DNA of 64,000 bases from Actinoplanes xinjiangensis (GCF_003148685.1 NZ_QGGR01000015.1:1-64000); one strand, 5' to 3'; positions 16,262-27,086 are shown, counted from the first letter of the stretch. Program-made: numbers and translations. The notes: generated by a model not told the origin, from the letters alone.

Positions 16262-16837
16262 TCATTGTCGCGGCTGCTCTGCGGCGAGTCGGTCGCGGGC
16301 TGCGGTCAGCGCGGCACGGTTCTGCTCGATCGTCGGAGTGGCGTCCGCGACGATTTTCCCGATCGACGGGTCGGTGCTGACAGTCAGCACGAGCCGGGCC
16401 AGCTTGGCCGCCCGCTCGTAGCCGGACAGCTGGGTATCGATGAACAGCGAGTCGAATCCGGCGCCGGACGCGGCCAGATACTGCTCGGCGAGCGCCAGCT
16501 GCTCCGAGTTCGGCTCCGTCGGCAGGCGCACCCCGAGAGCCTCGGCAACCTGCTTGACCTGCACATCAAGCTTCTTGTGGTACGTCGCGAACCGCTTGCC
16601 GAGTTTGCGGACGGTCCGGTTGTCGCTCTTGCGGGCGGCCAGCCTGCCGGCCGTGATCTGGGCCAGGTTGCCCTGGTGCACGGCGATCAGGAACTCCGCC
16701 TCCGGGCTGACCGGCCGGGCCGCCACGGCGGTGTGCCGGCCGTTCTCCGGCCGGGCCGGGGATGCCATCGCGGGACCGGAGGAGAGGCCGATCAGGGCTA
16801 CGACACCCCACGTAAAGATCTTGTGACTGAAAGGCAT
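16262..16837 (-). CDS. Secreted DUF4142-family protein
   Basis: Exported protein of 191 residues with a signal peptide (about residues 1-26). It has a ferritin-like all-helical pattern typical of DUF4142: FLIAVHQGNLAQITAGRLAARKS, then RKLGKRFATYHKKLDVQVKQVAEALGV. No enzymatic motif is known for the family, and function is unknown. The proposed start is ATG 16837, whose MPFSHKIFTWGVVALIG forms a normal signal peptide; a longer upstream open frame lacks export features. First gene of the pair with the antiporter. Confidence 0.85.
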   Translation of the reverse strand: MPFSHKIFTWGVVALIGLSSGPAMASPARPENGRHTAVAARPVSPEAEFLIAVHQGNLAQITAGRLAARKSDNRTVRKLGKRFATYHKKLDVQVKQVAEALGVRLPTEPNSEQLALAEQYLAASGAGFDSLFIDTQLSGYERAAKLARLVLTVSTDPSIGKIVADATPTIEQNRAALTAARDRLAAEQPRQ

Positions 16838-16855
16838 AATCGCAGCATAAGCGGG

Positions 16856-16899
16856 TGAAAAGGGACGCGCCCGATCATCCGTGGATGACCGGGCGCGTC
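16856..16899 (-). terminator. ahcY intrinsic terminator
   Basis: Arms GACGCGCCCGGTCATCC / GGATGATCGGGCGCGTC read on the minus strand (one G-U-type mismatch), with a 2-base loop. They are followed by CCCTTTTC. Located 13 bases after the ahcY stop codon. Confidence 0.85.
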
Positions 16900-16911
16900 G
16901 CGGTGCGCGAA

Positions 16912-18372
<1,461 letters not shown>

Positions 18373-18380
18373 GAAAAGAG

Positions 18381-18484
18381 GGCTCCTCCCTCTCAGGAGG
18401 CGCCCTTGCGTCAAGAAACCCCAACCGAGCGTGGCGGGCGGCCGTCTCATCGACAGCGGAGCCCGTTGCAGCGCCTCTCGGTAG
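18381..18484 (-). promoter_or_regulatory. S-adenosylhomocysteine (SAH) riboswitch of ahcY
   Basis: Read on the minus strand, the leader holds the SAH-riboswitch blocks: CCGAGAGGCGCTGCAACGGG (about 18479-18460), then CACGCTCGGTTGG (about 18433-18421) whose GCTCGG closes P1, and AAGGGCGCCTCC (about 18406-18395) that can form the pseudoknot with GAGGCGC. The same CGCCTCC can instead pair with the Shine-Dalgarno GGGAGGAG (18390-18383). SAH binding should therefore free the ribosome site and raise AhcY synthesis. Family identity is from recalled consensus; the switching model is inferred. Confidence 0.83.
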
Positions 18485-18518
18485 AGCCGGAAACCACTTT
18501 AACGCGCGTCCGGCAAGA

Positions 18519-19427
18519 TCACATCCGCCGGAGTGTTCCGTCGGTGTCCGTAATCACATACGTTCCGTCACCAAGCGTATCCAGATCGTATTGGTTGATG
18601 GTGGTGACCTCGAGCTCGCCGAGGACCTCGCCGGTGCGGGCGTCGATCCGGAAATGCCGCCACCAATCGGTGTCCTCCGCCTCGTCCACCCCGAAGACGA
18701 CCGCGATGACGGTGTCGTCGTCCAGGAAGCCGGGGCTCCACTCCAGGAAGAGGTCGTCCTCGTCCTCGCCGAAACCGAAGTCCGGCAGCGTGACCTTGAA
18801 AAGGGTGTCCCCGCTGGGGAACTCGTGCACGATCAGATCGTCGCTGTCCTGGCCGACGGTGACGAACCGGGTCTCGTCCGGGGAGACGCCGTGCAGTGAG
18901 CGGTCGCCCCAGCCGTAGTCGTGCGGGCGGGAGTCCGGCCCGGCGAGGTAGATCTGGATGCCGTCCTGTCCCTCGCCGACCTCCAGCAGCATCCGGCCGT
19001 CACGCAGCGCGAACTGGTCGCCGCCGTGGCCCACGGTCGGCAGCTCGTGCCGGGTGCGCACCGCACCGGTCGCGGCGTCCAGCGCGATCCACTCGTCGTC
19101 CCGGCCGCGGTCGGCCATGGCGTTCGGCGCGTAGACCCAGACCAGGCTGTCGTCGTGGGAGAGCGCGACATCGGTGTAGGAGACGCCGCACTTCGGCCCG
19201 CGGGCGCCCAGCTCGAAGCGCCACTCCTCGCGCCCCGCCGGATCGACCTTCAGCACGGCCGTGTCGGTCGCGTAGAACAGCCGGTCCCGCGAGACGGGGA
19301 CGGCGTGCCCCTCGCTCCCCGGCTCCTTGAAGGTGCTTCGCGGCGGGACGGGGAAGGTCCGGACCAGGTTCAGCTCGGCGTCGTAGACCTCGACACCATG
19401 ATCGTTCTTGCGGGAGAGGACGCGCAC
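18519..19427 (-). CDS. Predicted beta-propeller protein of unknown function
   Basis: A 302-residue, acidic, apparently cytoplasmic protein without signal peptide or membrane segment. Repeated blade-like units are visible: VEVYDAELNLVRTFPV, VLKVDPAGREEWRFEL, DEWIALDAATGAVRTRHELP and RIDARTGEVLGELEV. They resemble WD40/PQQ-like propellers. It ends in YVITDTDGTLRRM. Such proteins usually act as binding scaffolds; no partner is evident. The start GTG 19427 (VRVLSRKNDHG) lacks a ribosome site, so it may be leaderless or start elsewhere. Divergent from the GH87 gene. Confidence 0.75.
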   Translation of the reverse strand: MRVLSRKNDHGVEVYDAELNLVRTFPVPPRSTFKEPGSEGHAVPVSRDRLFYATDTAVLKVDPAGREEWRFELGARGPKCGVSYTDVALSHDDSLVWVYAPNAMADRGRDDEWIALDAATGAVRTRHELPTVGHGGDQFALRDGRMLLEVGEGQDGIQIYLAGPDSRPHDYGWGDRSLHGVSPDETRFVTVGQDSDDLIVHEFPSGDTLFKVTLPDFGFGEDEDDLFLEWSPGFLDDDTVIAVVFGVDEAEDTDWWRHFRIDARTGEVLGELEVTTINQYDLDTLGDGTYVITDTDGTLRRM

Positions 19428-19610
19428 GCGGGCAGCGTAGCGCGGGTTCGAACCGTCACGCGATGGAGCGAGAAAACATCAAGAGGCGCCGGTAAATTGC
19501 GAGTCACTGCAAGAAGGAGGCAGAAACTTGAAATACTGCGACAGGTCATTGTGAGGTAGATCTCCGTACATCTATCGTCGGCTCACCTTCCTCGACGAAA
19601 AGAGCCTTCG

Positions 19611-21602
19611 ATGTCCTCTGACGAGAGGCGGTCCGGCGTTCCACCGCGCTGGTCCGTCCTTCTTCTCGGCGTGGTGCTCGCCGCCACCGGCATCCCGTAC
19701 GCCGCCCAGGCCGCTCCCGCCGCCACCGAGATCACCCGGGCCGCGCTCGATCCCGCACTGCTCACCGGGCGGGGTGCACCGGTCGCCTTCCTGGAGCAGG
19801 AGGCCGAGCACGCGGCCACCAACGGAACGGTGATCGGGCCGGACCGCACCGCGTACACGCTGCCCGCCGAGGCCTCCGGCCGGTCCGCGGTCACCCTCGA
19901 CCCGGGCGAGTGGGTGGAGTTCACCCTGCCCCGGGCGGCCAACGCGATCACCGTGCGCTACAGCATCCCGGACGCTCCGGCCGGTGGCGGGATCACCGCG
20001 CCGCTGACCGTCGGTACCCGGCACGGCACCCGCACCATGACGCTGACCTCGCAGTACTCCTGGCTCTACAACCAGTACCCGTTCACGAACGACCCGCGGG
20101 CGGACCTGCTGCACCCGGACTGGTGGATCACCGAGTGCCAGTGCGTGCCGGCCGCCACCACCCCGGCCCCGGTGATCGCCAGACCGTTCCGGCCGGCCCA
20201 CTTCTACGACGAGCAGCGGCTGCTCCTCGGGCACACCCACCGGGCCGGTGACCGGATCCGGCTCACCGCGCGCAGCGTGCCCACCACGATCGACCTGCTC
20301 GACTCGGAGCTCGTCGGGCCACCGAAGGTCGACCTGACCGCGGTGAACCCGCTGTTCTTCGGCGCCGACCCGACCGGGCGCCGGGACGCGGCACCCGCCA
20401 TCGAGCGGGCCATCGCGTACGCCGGGAAGGCCCACCGCAAGGTCTACCTGCCGCCGGGCGTCTACCAGGTGAACCGGCACATCGTCGTCGACGACGTGAC
20501 CATCACCGGGGCCGGCAACTGGTACACGATCATCAAGGGCCGCGAGGTCGCCCTGGACCAGCCGGCGCCGGACGGGTCGGTGCACACCGGAGTCGGCTTC
20601 TACGGCAGGAGCGCGGCCGAGGGCGGCAGCCGCAACGTGCATCTGTCGGGATTCGCGATCCAGGGCGACGTACGGGAGCGGATCGACACCGACCAGGTCA
20701 ACGGCGTCGGCGGGGCGATGAGCGACTCGACCGTCGACGGCCTGTACATCCAGCACACGAAGGTGGGCCTCTGGTTCGACGGCCCGATGTCGAACACGAG
20801 GGTGACGAACAACGTCATCGTCGACCAGATCGCCGACGGCCTCAACTTCCACACCGGGGTCACCGGCTCGCTGGCCCGCGGCAACTTCGTCCGGAACACC
20901 GGCGACGACGCGCTGGCCATGTGGGCGGAGAAGACCACGAACAGCGGCAACACCTTCGACCGCAACACCGTCCAGTCGCCGACCCTGGCCAACGGCATCG
21001 CGATCTACGGCGGCCGGGACACCACCGTGTCGAACAACCTGATCGCCGACCCGGTCCGGGAGGGCAGCGCGCTGCACGCCGGGACCCGGTTCGCCGCCGA
21101 GCCGTTCACCGGGTTCCTGCGGTTCACGAACAACACCACGGCACGCGCCGGCACGTTCGAGCTGAACTGGCGGATCGGGCTCGGGGCGATCTGGTTCTAC
21201 AGCCTGGAGGACGGCTTCGACGCGGACGTACGGGTGACCGGCGACCACTACCTGGACAGCACCTACAACGCGATCATGCTGGTCGCCGAGTGGGGCGTGA
21301 AGGATCTCCACTCGATCGACGGGATCAGGTTCAAGGACATCCGGGTCGACGGTACGGGCACGAGCGTGCTCAGCGCCCGCGCCGGTGGGTCCGCGTCCTT
21401 CGAGAACGTCGACGCCCGCAACGTCGGGGCGGTCGGCGTGAACAACTGCGGCCGGTTCGGGTTCCCCGCGACCGGCTCCGAGTTCGGTCTCACCGATCTC
21501 GGCGGCAACGACGGCGGCTGGCTCGCGCCGTACCTGCCGAACGCCATCACGTGTGACGACCGCCCGCCGGTCGTCGCGCCGCCGCCGCCCTCGGATTGGT
21601 GA
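19611..21602 (+). CDS. Secreted GH87-like alpha-1,3-glucanase/mycodextranase
   Basis: Secreted protein of 663 residues. It has a signal peptide (about 1-34), an N-terminal CBM35-like module (FLEQEAEHAATNG to about residue 230, with EWVEFTLPRAANAITVRYSIPD), then a right-handed parallel beta-helix (about 240-640). The helix carries ADGLNFHTGV and NTGDDALAMW; the three Asp are spaced 23 and 24 residues apart. That spacing equals the catalytic Asp trio I recall for GH87 alpha-1,3-glucanase Agl-FH1 (1045/1068/1069). Probable substrate is alpha-1,3-glucan or nigeran, as in fungal walls. A related beta-helix activity cannot be excluded. It ends in a Pro-rich tail (PPVVAPPPPSDW). Confidence 0.82.
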   Translation: MSSDERRSGVPPRWSVLLLGVVLAATGIPYAAQAAPAATEITRAALDPALLTGRGAPVAFLEQEAEHAATNGTVIGPDRTAYTLPAEASGRSAVTLDPGEWVEFTLPRAANAITVRYSIPDAPAGGGITAPLTVGTRHGTRTMTLTSQYSWLYNQYPFTNDPRADLLHPDWWITECQCVPAATTPAPVIARPFRPAHFYDEQRLLLGHTHRAGDRIRLTARSVPTTIDLLDSELVGPPKVDLTAVNPLFFGADPTGRRDAAPAIERAIAYAGKAHRKVYLPPGVYQVNRHIVVDDVTITGAGNWYTIIKGREVALDQPAPDGSVHTGVGFYGRSAAEGGSRNVHLSGFAIQGDVRERIDTDQVNGVGGAMSDSTVDGLYIQHTKVGLWFDGPMSNTRVTNNVIVDQIADGLNFHTGVTGSLARGNFVRNTGDDALAMWAEKTTNSGNTFDRNTVQSPTLANGIAIYGGRDTTVSNNLIADPVREGSALHAGTRFAAEPFTGFLRFTNNTTARAGTFELNWRIGLGAIWFYSLEDGFDADVRVTGDHYLDSTYNAIMLVAEWGVKDLHSIDGIRFKDIRVDGTGTSVLSARAGGSASFENVDARNVGAVGVNNCGRFGFPATGSEFGLTDLGGNDGGWLAPYLPNAITCDDRPPVVAPPPPSDW

Positions 21603-21622
21603 AAGGCGAGACGTCCTCGCCC

Positions 21623-21654
21623 GGCCGTGGCGACCACAGAGTGTCGCCACGGCC
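21623..21654 (+). terminator. Hairpin after the glucanase gene
   Basis: GGCCGTGGCGAC / GTCGCCACGGCC, a perfect 12-bp stem with an 8-base loop, 20 bases after the glucanase stop. No U-tract; likely terminator. Confidence 0.7.
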
Positions 21655-21735
21655 GCTCCGGGTAATAACGGTACGAGCAGTTGGGTTCCGGGCACCTGCC
21701 ACAGGTAGCCTGGTCGGCGCTGCGTGGACCGGAAG

Positions 21736-22635
21736 ATGGGAAGTACGTTGAGCCGAACCCTGTTGGTCACCGGTGGTGCCGGATTCGTCGGTAGCTCCTT
21801 GATCAGGTCGCTGCTGAACGACTTCCCCGATGCGACGGTCGTCTCGCTGGACAACTACTTCACCGGCACGCCGGAGAACCACGTCCACGATCCGCGGATC
21901 ACCTACATCGACGGGTCGACCAGCGACATCGCCAAGATCTGGGCGGATCGTGGTCTCCCCGCGCCGGAGCTCGTCTTCCACCTCGGTGAGTACTCCCGCA
22001 TTCCGCAGTCGTTCGAGGACCACGACCTGACCTGGGACTTCAACCTCCTCGGCACCAAGGAGGTGGTCAAGTTCACGGCGGGGCACGGCGCGAAACTGAT
22101 CTACGCCGGGTCCAGCTCGAAATTCGGCAACGACGGTGAGGACGAGAACCTCAATCCGTACGCGTGGACCAAGGCCAAGAACATCGAGTACATCAAGAAC
22201 TACTCGAACTGGTACGGGCTGGACTACGCGATCGCGTACTTCTACAACGTCTACGGCCCCGGCCAGATCACCCAGGGCAAGTACGCCACGGTGATCGGCA
22301 TCTTCGAGCGCCAGTTCCTCGCCGGCGAGCCGCTGACCGTGGTGTCCCCGGGCACCCAGACCCGCGACTTCACCCACATCGACGACATCGTCCGCGGCCT
22401 CGTGCTGGTCGCCCGCGGTGGCACCGGCGACGGCTACCTGCTCGGCACCGGTTGCGAGTGGCCGCTGGCCAAGGTCGCCGAGATGTTCGGCACCGAGTTC
22501 ACGCTCATCCCGGAACGGCGCGGCGAGCGGGTCCGTGGTCAGGCCGACACCACCAAGGCCAACGGCCTGGGCTGGCACCCGGAGAAGCGGCTCGACGAGT
22601 ACATCGCCGAGTTCGTGGCCGCACACCCCCGCTGA
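21736..22635 (+). CDS. NAD-dependent sugar-nucleotide epimerase/dehydratase
   Basis: Extended short-chain dehydrogenase of about 300 residues, GalE/RmlB-like. The N-terminal Rossmann motif is TGGAGFVGSSL, followed by DNYFTGTPENHV. The catalytic YxxxK is in YAWTKAKN, with YAGSSSKFG supplying the Ser/Thr, then YFYNVYGPGQ and TRDFTHIDDIVRGLV. It probably converts an NDP-hexose for cell-surface glycan; the exact substrate is open. Start is uncertain: ATG 21736 is listed, but TTG 21748 has a better-placed GGGAAG and gives a normal family N-terminus; GTG 21724 is also in frame. Confidence 0.85.
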   Translation: MGSTLSRTLLVTGGAGFVGSSLIRSLLNDFPDATVVSLDNYFTGTPENHVHDPRITYIDGSTSDIAKIWADRGLPAPELVFHLGEYSRIPQSFEDHDLTWDFNLLGTKEVVKFTAGHGAKLIYAGSSSKFGNDGEDENLNPYAWTKAKNIEYIKNYSNWYGLDYAIAYFYNVYGPGQITQGKYATVIGIFERQFLAGEPLTVVSPGTQTRDFTHIDDIVRGLVLVARGGTGDGYLLGTGCEWPLAKVAEMFGTEFTLIPERRGERVRGQADTTKANGLGWHPEKRLDEYIAEFVAAHPR

Positions 22636-22691
22636 AACGGAGTTCCGGGCCGGTGAGGAATGATTCGCCGCCGACTGGGCATCCCGGGGCC

Positions 22692-23318
22692 ATGCGGAAC
22701 GGGATCAGGATTGCCATCGTGTCCGGTCACGCCACCCTGGTGCGTGACCTCGAACAGTCAATCCCCGAGGCCACCGGGGGCCGGGCCGCCGTCGCCGGAG
22801 CGGGCGACGGCTCCGACGTGGCCGGGTTGCTGCGAGAACCCGTACCCGATCTGGTTCTCGTCGATCTGATGCCACCGGGCGGGGTCGCGGCGATCGCGGC
22901 GGCCCGGGCCGCCGCACCGAAGACCCGGATCCTGGCGCTGGCCGGCGACGGTGACCCGGCGGCCGAGCTGGAGGCTCTGCGCGCCGGGGCGTCCGGGATC
23001 CTGCCGCGCGGTGACGAGGCGGTCCCACCGCTGCTGGCCGCTCTGGAGGGCTGGGCGGTGGTGCCGACCGCGCTGCTCGCGTCGCTGGTGGACCGGCCCG
23101 GCCGGCCGCCCGCGCAGGCCACGACGGCCCAGCTCGACGAGAACGACCAGCGGCTGCTGCGCCTGATCGCCTCCGGGTCCTCGACGAGCGAGATCGCCGG
23201 CGTGCTGCACGTCTCCGACCGTACGGTCAAACGCCTGACCGCCGCCCTGTTGCGGAAGATGCACGTCTCCAGTCGCACCGAGGCCGCCGCTGTCGCCGGC
23301 AGCGCCGGCCTCGTGTGA
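22692..23318 (+). CDS. LuxR-type response regulator with atypical receiver
   Basis: A 208-residue regulator. The N-terminal receiver-like domain has the phosphoacceptor-position Asp (LVLVDLMPP), but the acidic pair normally near residue 10 is absent (RIAIVSGHATLV). The usual K-P is replaced by ILPRG, so phosphorylation control is doubtful. The C-terminal NarL/LuxR helix-turn-helix is clear: LLRLIASGSSTSEIAGVLHVSDRTVKRLTAALLRKMHVSSRTEA (about residues 153-196). No sensor kinase is adjacent. GTG 22653 is an alternative start with GGAG ten bases upstream. Confidence 0.82.
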   Translation: MRNGIRIAIVSGHATLVRDLEQSIPEATGGRAAVAGAGDGSDVAGLLREPVPDLVLVDLMPPGGVAAIAAARAAAPKTRILALAGDGDPAAELEALRAGASGILPRGDEAVPPLLAALEGWAVVPTALLASLVDRPGRPPAQATTAQLDENDQRLLRLIASGSSTSEIAGVLHVSDRTVKRLTAALLRKMHVSSRTEAAAVAGSAGLV

Positions 23319-23327
23319 CCGGACCAC

Positions 23328-24811
23328 TCAGCCGGTGGCGCGTGGCCGCGTCGTGACCGCCGACAGCGGCGTGGCCACCTCCTCCAGGGACTTGCCCTCG
23401 GCGTCGATGCCGATGAACGCCTCGACGATGCCGCCGACCACCATCACCCCGGCGCCGATCAGGAAGCCGATGAACAACTTGCCCGGGTCGTCGCCCTCGC
23501 CGATCAGTGCGCCGTAGAAGACCGGGCCGATCGCGCCGAAGCACTGGGCGATCGCGAAGAACACCGCGATGGCCTGGGCACGGATCTCCAGCGGGAAGAT
23601 CTCACTGACCGTCAGGTACGCCGAACTGGCCCCCGCCGACGCGAAGAAGAAGATGACGCTCCAGGCGATCGTCTGGGTGATCGCGTTCAGTGCGCCCTGG
23701 TGGAAGAGCACCGCGGTGATCGCCAGCAGAGCGCCGGACAGCAGGTACGTGCCGGAGATCATCTTGCGGCGGCCGACCGTGTCGAAGAGCCGGCCGATGG
23801 TGAGCGGGCCGACCAGGTTGCCGACCGCGAACGCCACCAGGTACAGCGGTGCGGCCTTCTCGTCCACGCCGAAGAACTTGGTGAGCACCATCGTGTAGGT
23901 GAAGAAGATCGCGTTGTACAGGAACGACTGCGTGATCATCAGGGTGGCACCCAGCGTCGACCGCGCCGGATAGACCCGGAAGAGCACCCTGAGCAACGAC
24001 AGGTAACCGTGCGGCCTGGTGGGCCGGATGTCGATCGCCTTCGAGTCGTCCAGCGGCTCCAGCGTCTGCCCGGCGGCCTCGGCGGCCCGCTCGATCCGGG
24101 CGATGTTCTCCTCGGCCTCCGCTTCCCGGCCGTGCATGACCAGCCAGCGCGGGCTCTCCGGCAGGTGCCGGCGCAGACCCCAGATCGCCACACCGATGAC
24201 CGGGCCGATCAGGAAGGGATCCGCCACGCCCAGTTCAGGTCCACGTTGTTGAGCAGGATGTACGTGCCGAGGGTGCCGATGATGGCGCCACCCCAGTAGG
24301 TGCCGTTCACCCCGATGTCGACGCGGCCGCGGTACTTGGCCGGCATCATCTCGTCGATCGCCGAGTTGATCGCGGCGTATTCGCCGCCGATGCCGGCGCC
24401 CGCTATGAACCGGGTGAGATACAGGAAGACCAGAGCTGCCGGACCGTTACCCCAGGTCAATGCGGTGAGCGCGTTGCCTCCGAGATAGACGGCCAGGGTG
24501 ACGATGAAGAGGTTCCGGCGGCCGAGGGCGTCGGAGAGCCGACCGAAGAACAGTGCGCCGAAGACCTCACCGAGCAGGTAGACGGTGGCGATCAGGCCGA
24601 CCTGTGTCGAACTCAGGGCCAGCGTCTCCTGCTCGGCCAGCACCGGGCCGACCGCGCTGGCCACGGTGATCTCGAGTCCGTCGAGGACCCAGGCGGTCCC
24701 GAGCGCGAGGATGATCCGGGTGTGGAACGGTGACCAGCTGAGCCGGTCGATACGTGCCGGGATGAGACTGCGAATGGTCTCCGATCCGGAGGCCGGGACG
24801 GTTTGCGCCAT
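23328..24811 (-). pseudogene. Sugar-porter MFS transporter broken by a one-base deletion
   Basis: Two adjacent minus-strand frames together encode one complete 12-TM sugar-porter protein of about 490 residues. The N-terminal frame (24811 to about 24209) carries GRLSDALGRRN and ends in NVDLNWAWRIPS-stop. The C-terminal frame (from about 24227 to 23328) resumes with PFLIGPVIGVAIWGLRRHLPESPRWL and later GRLFDTVGRRK. Restoring one base in the GGG run at 24216-24218 (+ strand) joins them as WRI-PFLIG. It may be a real null allele or an error in a short homopolymer. N-terminal ATG 24811 has a good GGAGGTGC ribosome site. Substrate unknown. Confidence 0.85.
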
Positions 24812-25070
24812 GAACGCACCTCCACTTGCGTGATGTGCCTCACGGCATACCCAGCACTCTCACAGCTACCCGTCGATCTGCAAGATCCTCAGGTGCTCCG
24901 GGACGTCGCGTCGCTACGGGACCGACTCATCCGTTCGGATGATCAACAAACCGTGGTTTCCGGCCTAGGCTCGGCGCACGGGGCCATCTGCCGAAATCGA
25001 TGTTCGGGGTCCCCTGGGCGATGCCCGAGTGCTTCACCGTCACCAAACCATCCACGGGGGACCCATCACC

Positions 25071-27071
25071 ATGCGAACGACGATTGCGGCCGCCTCGGCA
25101 GCCGCCGTTCTCGGGACGGTCGTCTTCGCCGGCGCCGCACCGGCCGCCGCCGATTCGACCAAGCTCCTGCCGATCCGGGCCGCCGACAACCTGATCGTCG
25201 ACAGTGGCCGCCAGCGGCTCCTGCTCAGCGACGAATCGTCCGGGATCGTGGCTCTCGGCTACGACGGGACGGTCGCCGGGCGGTACGCGCTGCCCGGCGT
25301 CAGCGACCTCTTCCTGACCCGCGACGCGGCCCGGCTCTACGCCGCCGTCCCGGCCGAACACAAGATCGTGGCACTCGACGCGGAGACCCTCCAGCGGGTC
25401 GGCGACTACCCGGTCGGTGACACGGTCCTGCCGTACCACCTGGTCGCCACCAGCGGGAAGATCTGGTTCGGATACAGCGACAAGCCGGCGGGATCGTTCT
25501 CCGGCAAGGAGAACATCGGATCGCTGGACGTGTCCGGTGAGTCCCCGGTCGTCGCGCTGGACCTGGGCGACCCGAAATGGGACGACCCCTGGTACGACAA
25601 GGCGCCCCGGCTCGCGGCCGCCGCCGGCGACGCCGGCCGGATCGCCGTCGCCGGCGTGCAGCAGGATGCGGTCCTCGACGTGTCCGACGGCACCGCGAAG
25701 GTGGTCGCCCGGGTCGACGCGATCAGCGTCAGCAGTGAGAAGCAGGACGTCGGGTTGTCGCCGGACGGCGAGCTGATGGCGACCACCGTCTACGGCGAGT
25801 ACGCCGCCAGGCTTCGGCGTACGTCCGATCTGGAGGAGGTCCGGCGGCTGCCGGTCGAGGGCGGCTCGACCGCGCTCGACTTCGCCGCCGACGGCACCGT
25901 GGCGGTCGGCGCCGGCGGCGTCTATGACCCTGACGTGTACGTCTTCGCCAGTGGATCGAGCACCGCGGTCCGGAACTACGAGTTCGGGAACTCCAGCGAC
26001 AACAGCAGCGGTGGGGACCGGCTCGCCAGGGACGCGGTCGCCTGGGAGCCCGGCGGCAGCCGCCTGTTCGCGATCTCCTCGAACCACGAGGGCGAGTTCA
26101 CCCTGCGGGTCTTCACCGAACCGCGGAAGTCGCAGCCCACCCTCGCCCTGACCGGACCGTCGACGGCGGCCCGGGCCCGGGCGCTCACCGTCAGCGGCAC
26201 CCTGGCGGCGTCGCTGGCCCTGCCCGCCGGCACCCCGGTGACCGTCACCCGGACCGACGCCGAGACGCCGGGCGGTGTCTCGCTCGGCACCAGGACGATC
26301 ACCGCGTCCGGCGGCTTCTCGTTCACCGACACCCCGCAGGCCGGTGGCCGGGTCACCTACCGGGTCGCCTACGCCGGTGACGAGACCCGTCTCGCGGTCA
26401 GCGCCACCCACGCCGTCGAGGTCGCCCGGACCACGCCGTCGCTGGCGCTGAACAACAACGGCAAGGTCTACCACTACGGCCAGAACGTTCCGTTCACCGC
26501 GTACCTCGGCGCCACCTACAAGAACCGGGTCGTCGAGTTCTACGCCGACCCGTGGGGCGGCGACCTGGGCCGGCGCCGGATCGGCAAGGCGACGGTCAAC
26601 AGCAAGGGGTACGCCTACGCGTCCCTGAAGGTGTACCGCAACACCGGCGTCCAGGCCGTCTTCGCCGGTGACACCCGGTTCGCGCCGCGGACGGTCGCGG
26701 CCACCGTGTACAGCCGGGTGCCGGTCTCGCTGAAGCTCAGCAAGTACTACAGGACCGGGAAGATCGGCAGCCGGACCTACCGGTACTACCGGAAGACCGG
26801 TAAGCCGACCTTCCTCGTCACCATGCCCCGTTACACGAAACGGACGGCGTACATCCGTGCCGACATCTGGTACCAGGGCCGGTGGCACCTCGCGTTCGAG
26901 GGCGACGTCCCGGTGAACGCCAAGGGCCAGGCCGGCGCGTACATCTCGTCGGTCAAGGGACTCGCGGGGTACCGGTTCCGGATCCGCGCCGCGTACCGTA
27001 ACGGCGCCTCCGGCGACAGCGTCAACTACACGACGTACACGGCCTACCAGTACTTCACCGTCAGCAGGTAG
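25071..27071 (+). CDS. Secreted beta-propeller protein with Ig-like C-terminal repeats
   Basis: Exported protein of 666 residues with a signal peptide ending near AAPAAADS (about residue 28). Residues about 30-360 form a YVTN/WD-like propeller (NLIVDSGRQRLLLSDESSGIVALGYDG, KIVALDAETLQRVGDYPVG, DVGLSPDGELMATTVYGEYAARL). Residues 365-470 form an Ig-like module (LTVSGTLAASLALPAGTPVTVTR). A Tyr/Lys/Arg-rich C-terminal region with two further beta modules follows (residues 480-666). This architecture is common among actinobacterial secreted proteins of unknown role; wall binding is plausible. The intergenic 24812-25070, shared with the divergent MFS gene, shows no other gene. Confidence 0.82.
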   Translation: MRTTIAAASAAAVLGTVVFAGAAPAAADSTKLLPIRAADNLIVDSGRQRLLLSDESSGIVALGYDGTVAGRYALPGVSDLFLTRDAARLYAAVPAEHKIVALDAETLQRVGDYPVGDTVLPYHLVATSGKIWFGYSDKPAGSFSGKENIGSLDVSGESPVVALDLGDPKWDDPWYDKAPRLAAAAGDAGRIAVAGVQQDAVLDVSDGTAKVVARVDAISVSSEKQDVGLSPDGELMATTVYGEYAARLRRTSDLEEVRRLPVEGGSTALDFAADGTVAVGAGGVYDPDVYVFASGSSTAVRNYEFGNSSDNSSGGDRLARDAVAWEPGGSRLFAISSNHEGEFTLRVFTEPRKSQPTLALTGPSTAARARALTVSGTLAASLALPAGTPVTVTRTDAETPGGVSLGTRTITASGGFSFTDTPQAGGRVTYRVAYAGDETRLAVSATHAVEVARTTPSLALNNNGKVYHYGQNVPFTAYLGATYKNRVVEFYADPWGGDLGRRRIGKATVNSKGYAYASLKVYRNTGVQAVFAGDTRFAPRTVAATVYSRVPVSLKLSKYYRTGKIGSRTYRYYRKTGKPTFLVTMPRYTKRTAYIRADIWYQGRWHLAFEGDVPVNAKGQAGAYISSVKGLAGYRFRIRAAYRNGASGDSVNYTTYTAYQYFTVSR

Positions 27072-27086
27072 ACCGGACCGTTCTCG

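Noticed and set aside
23328..24811. Two separate transporter genes
   Set aside because: Each half lacks the other's six TM segments, and the junction restores a normal sugar-porter sequence with one base change, so this is one broken gene.
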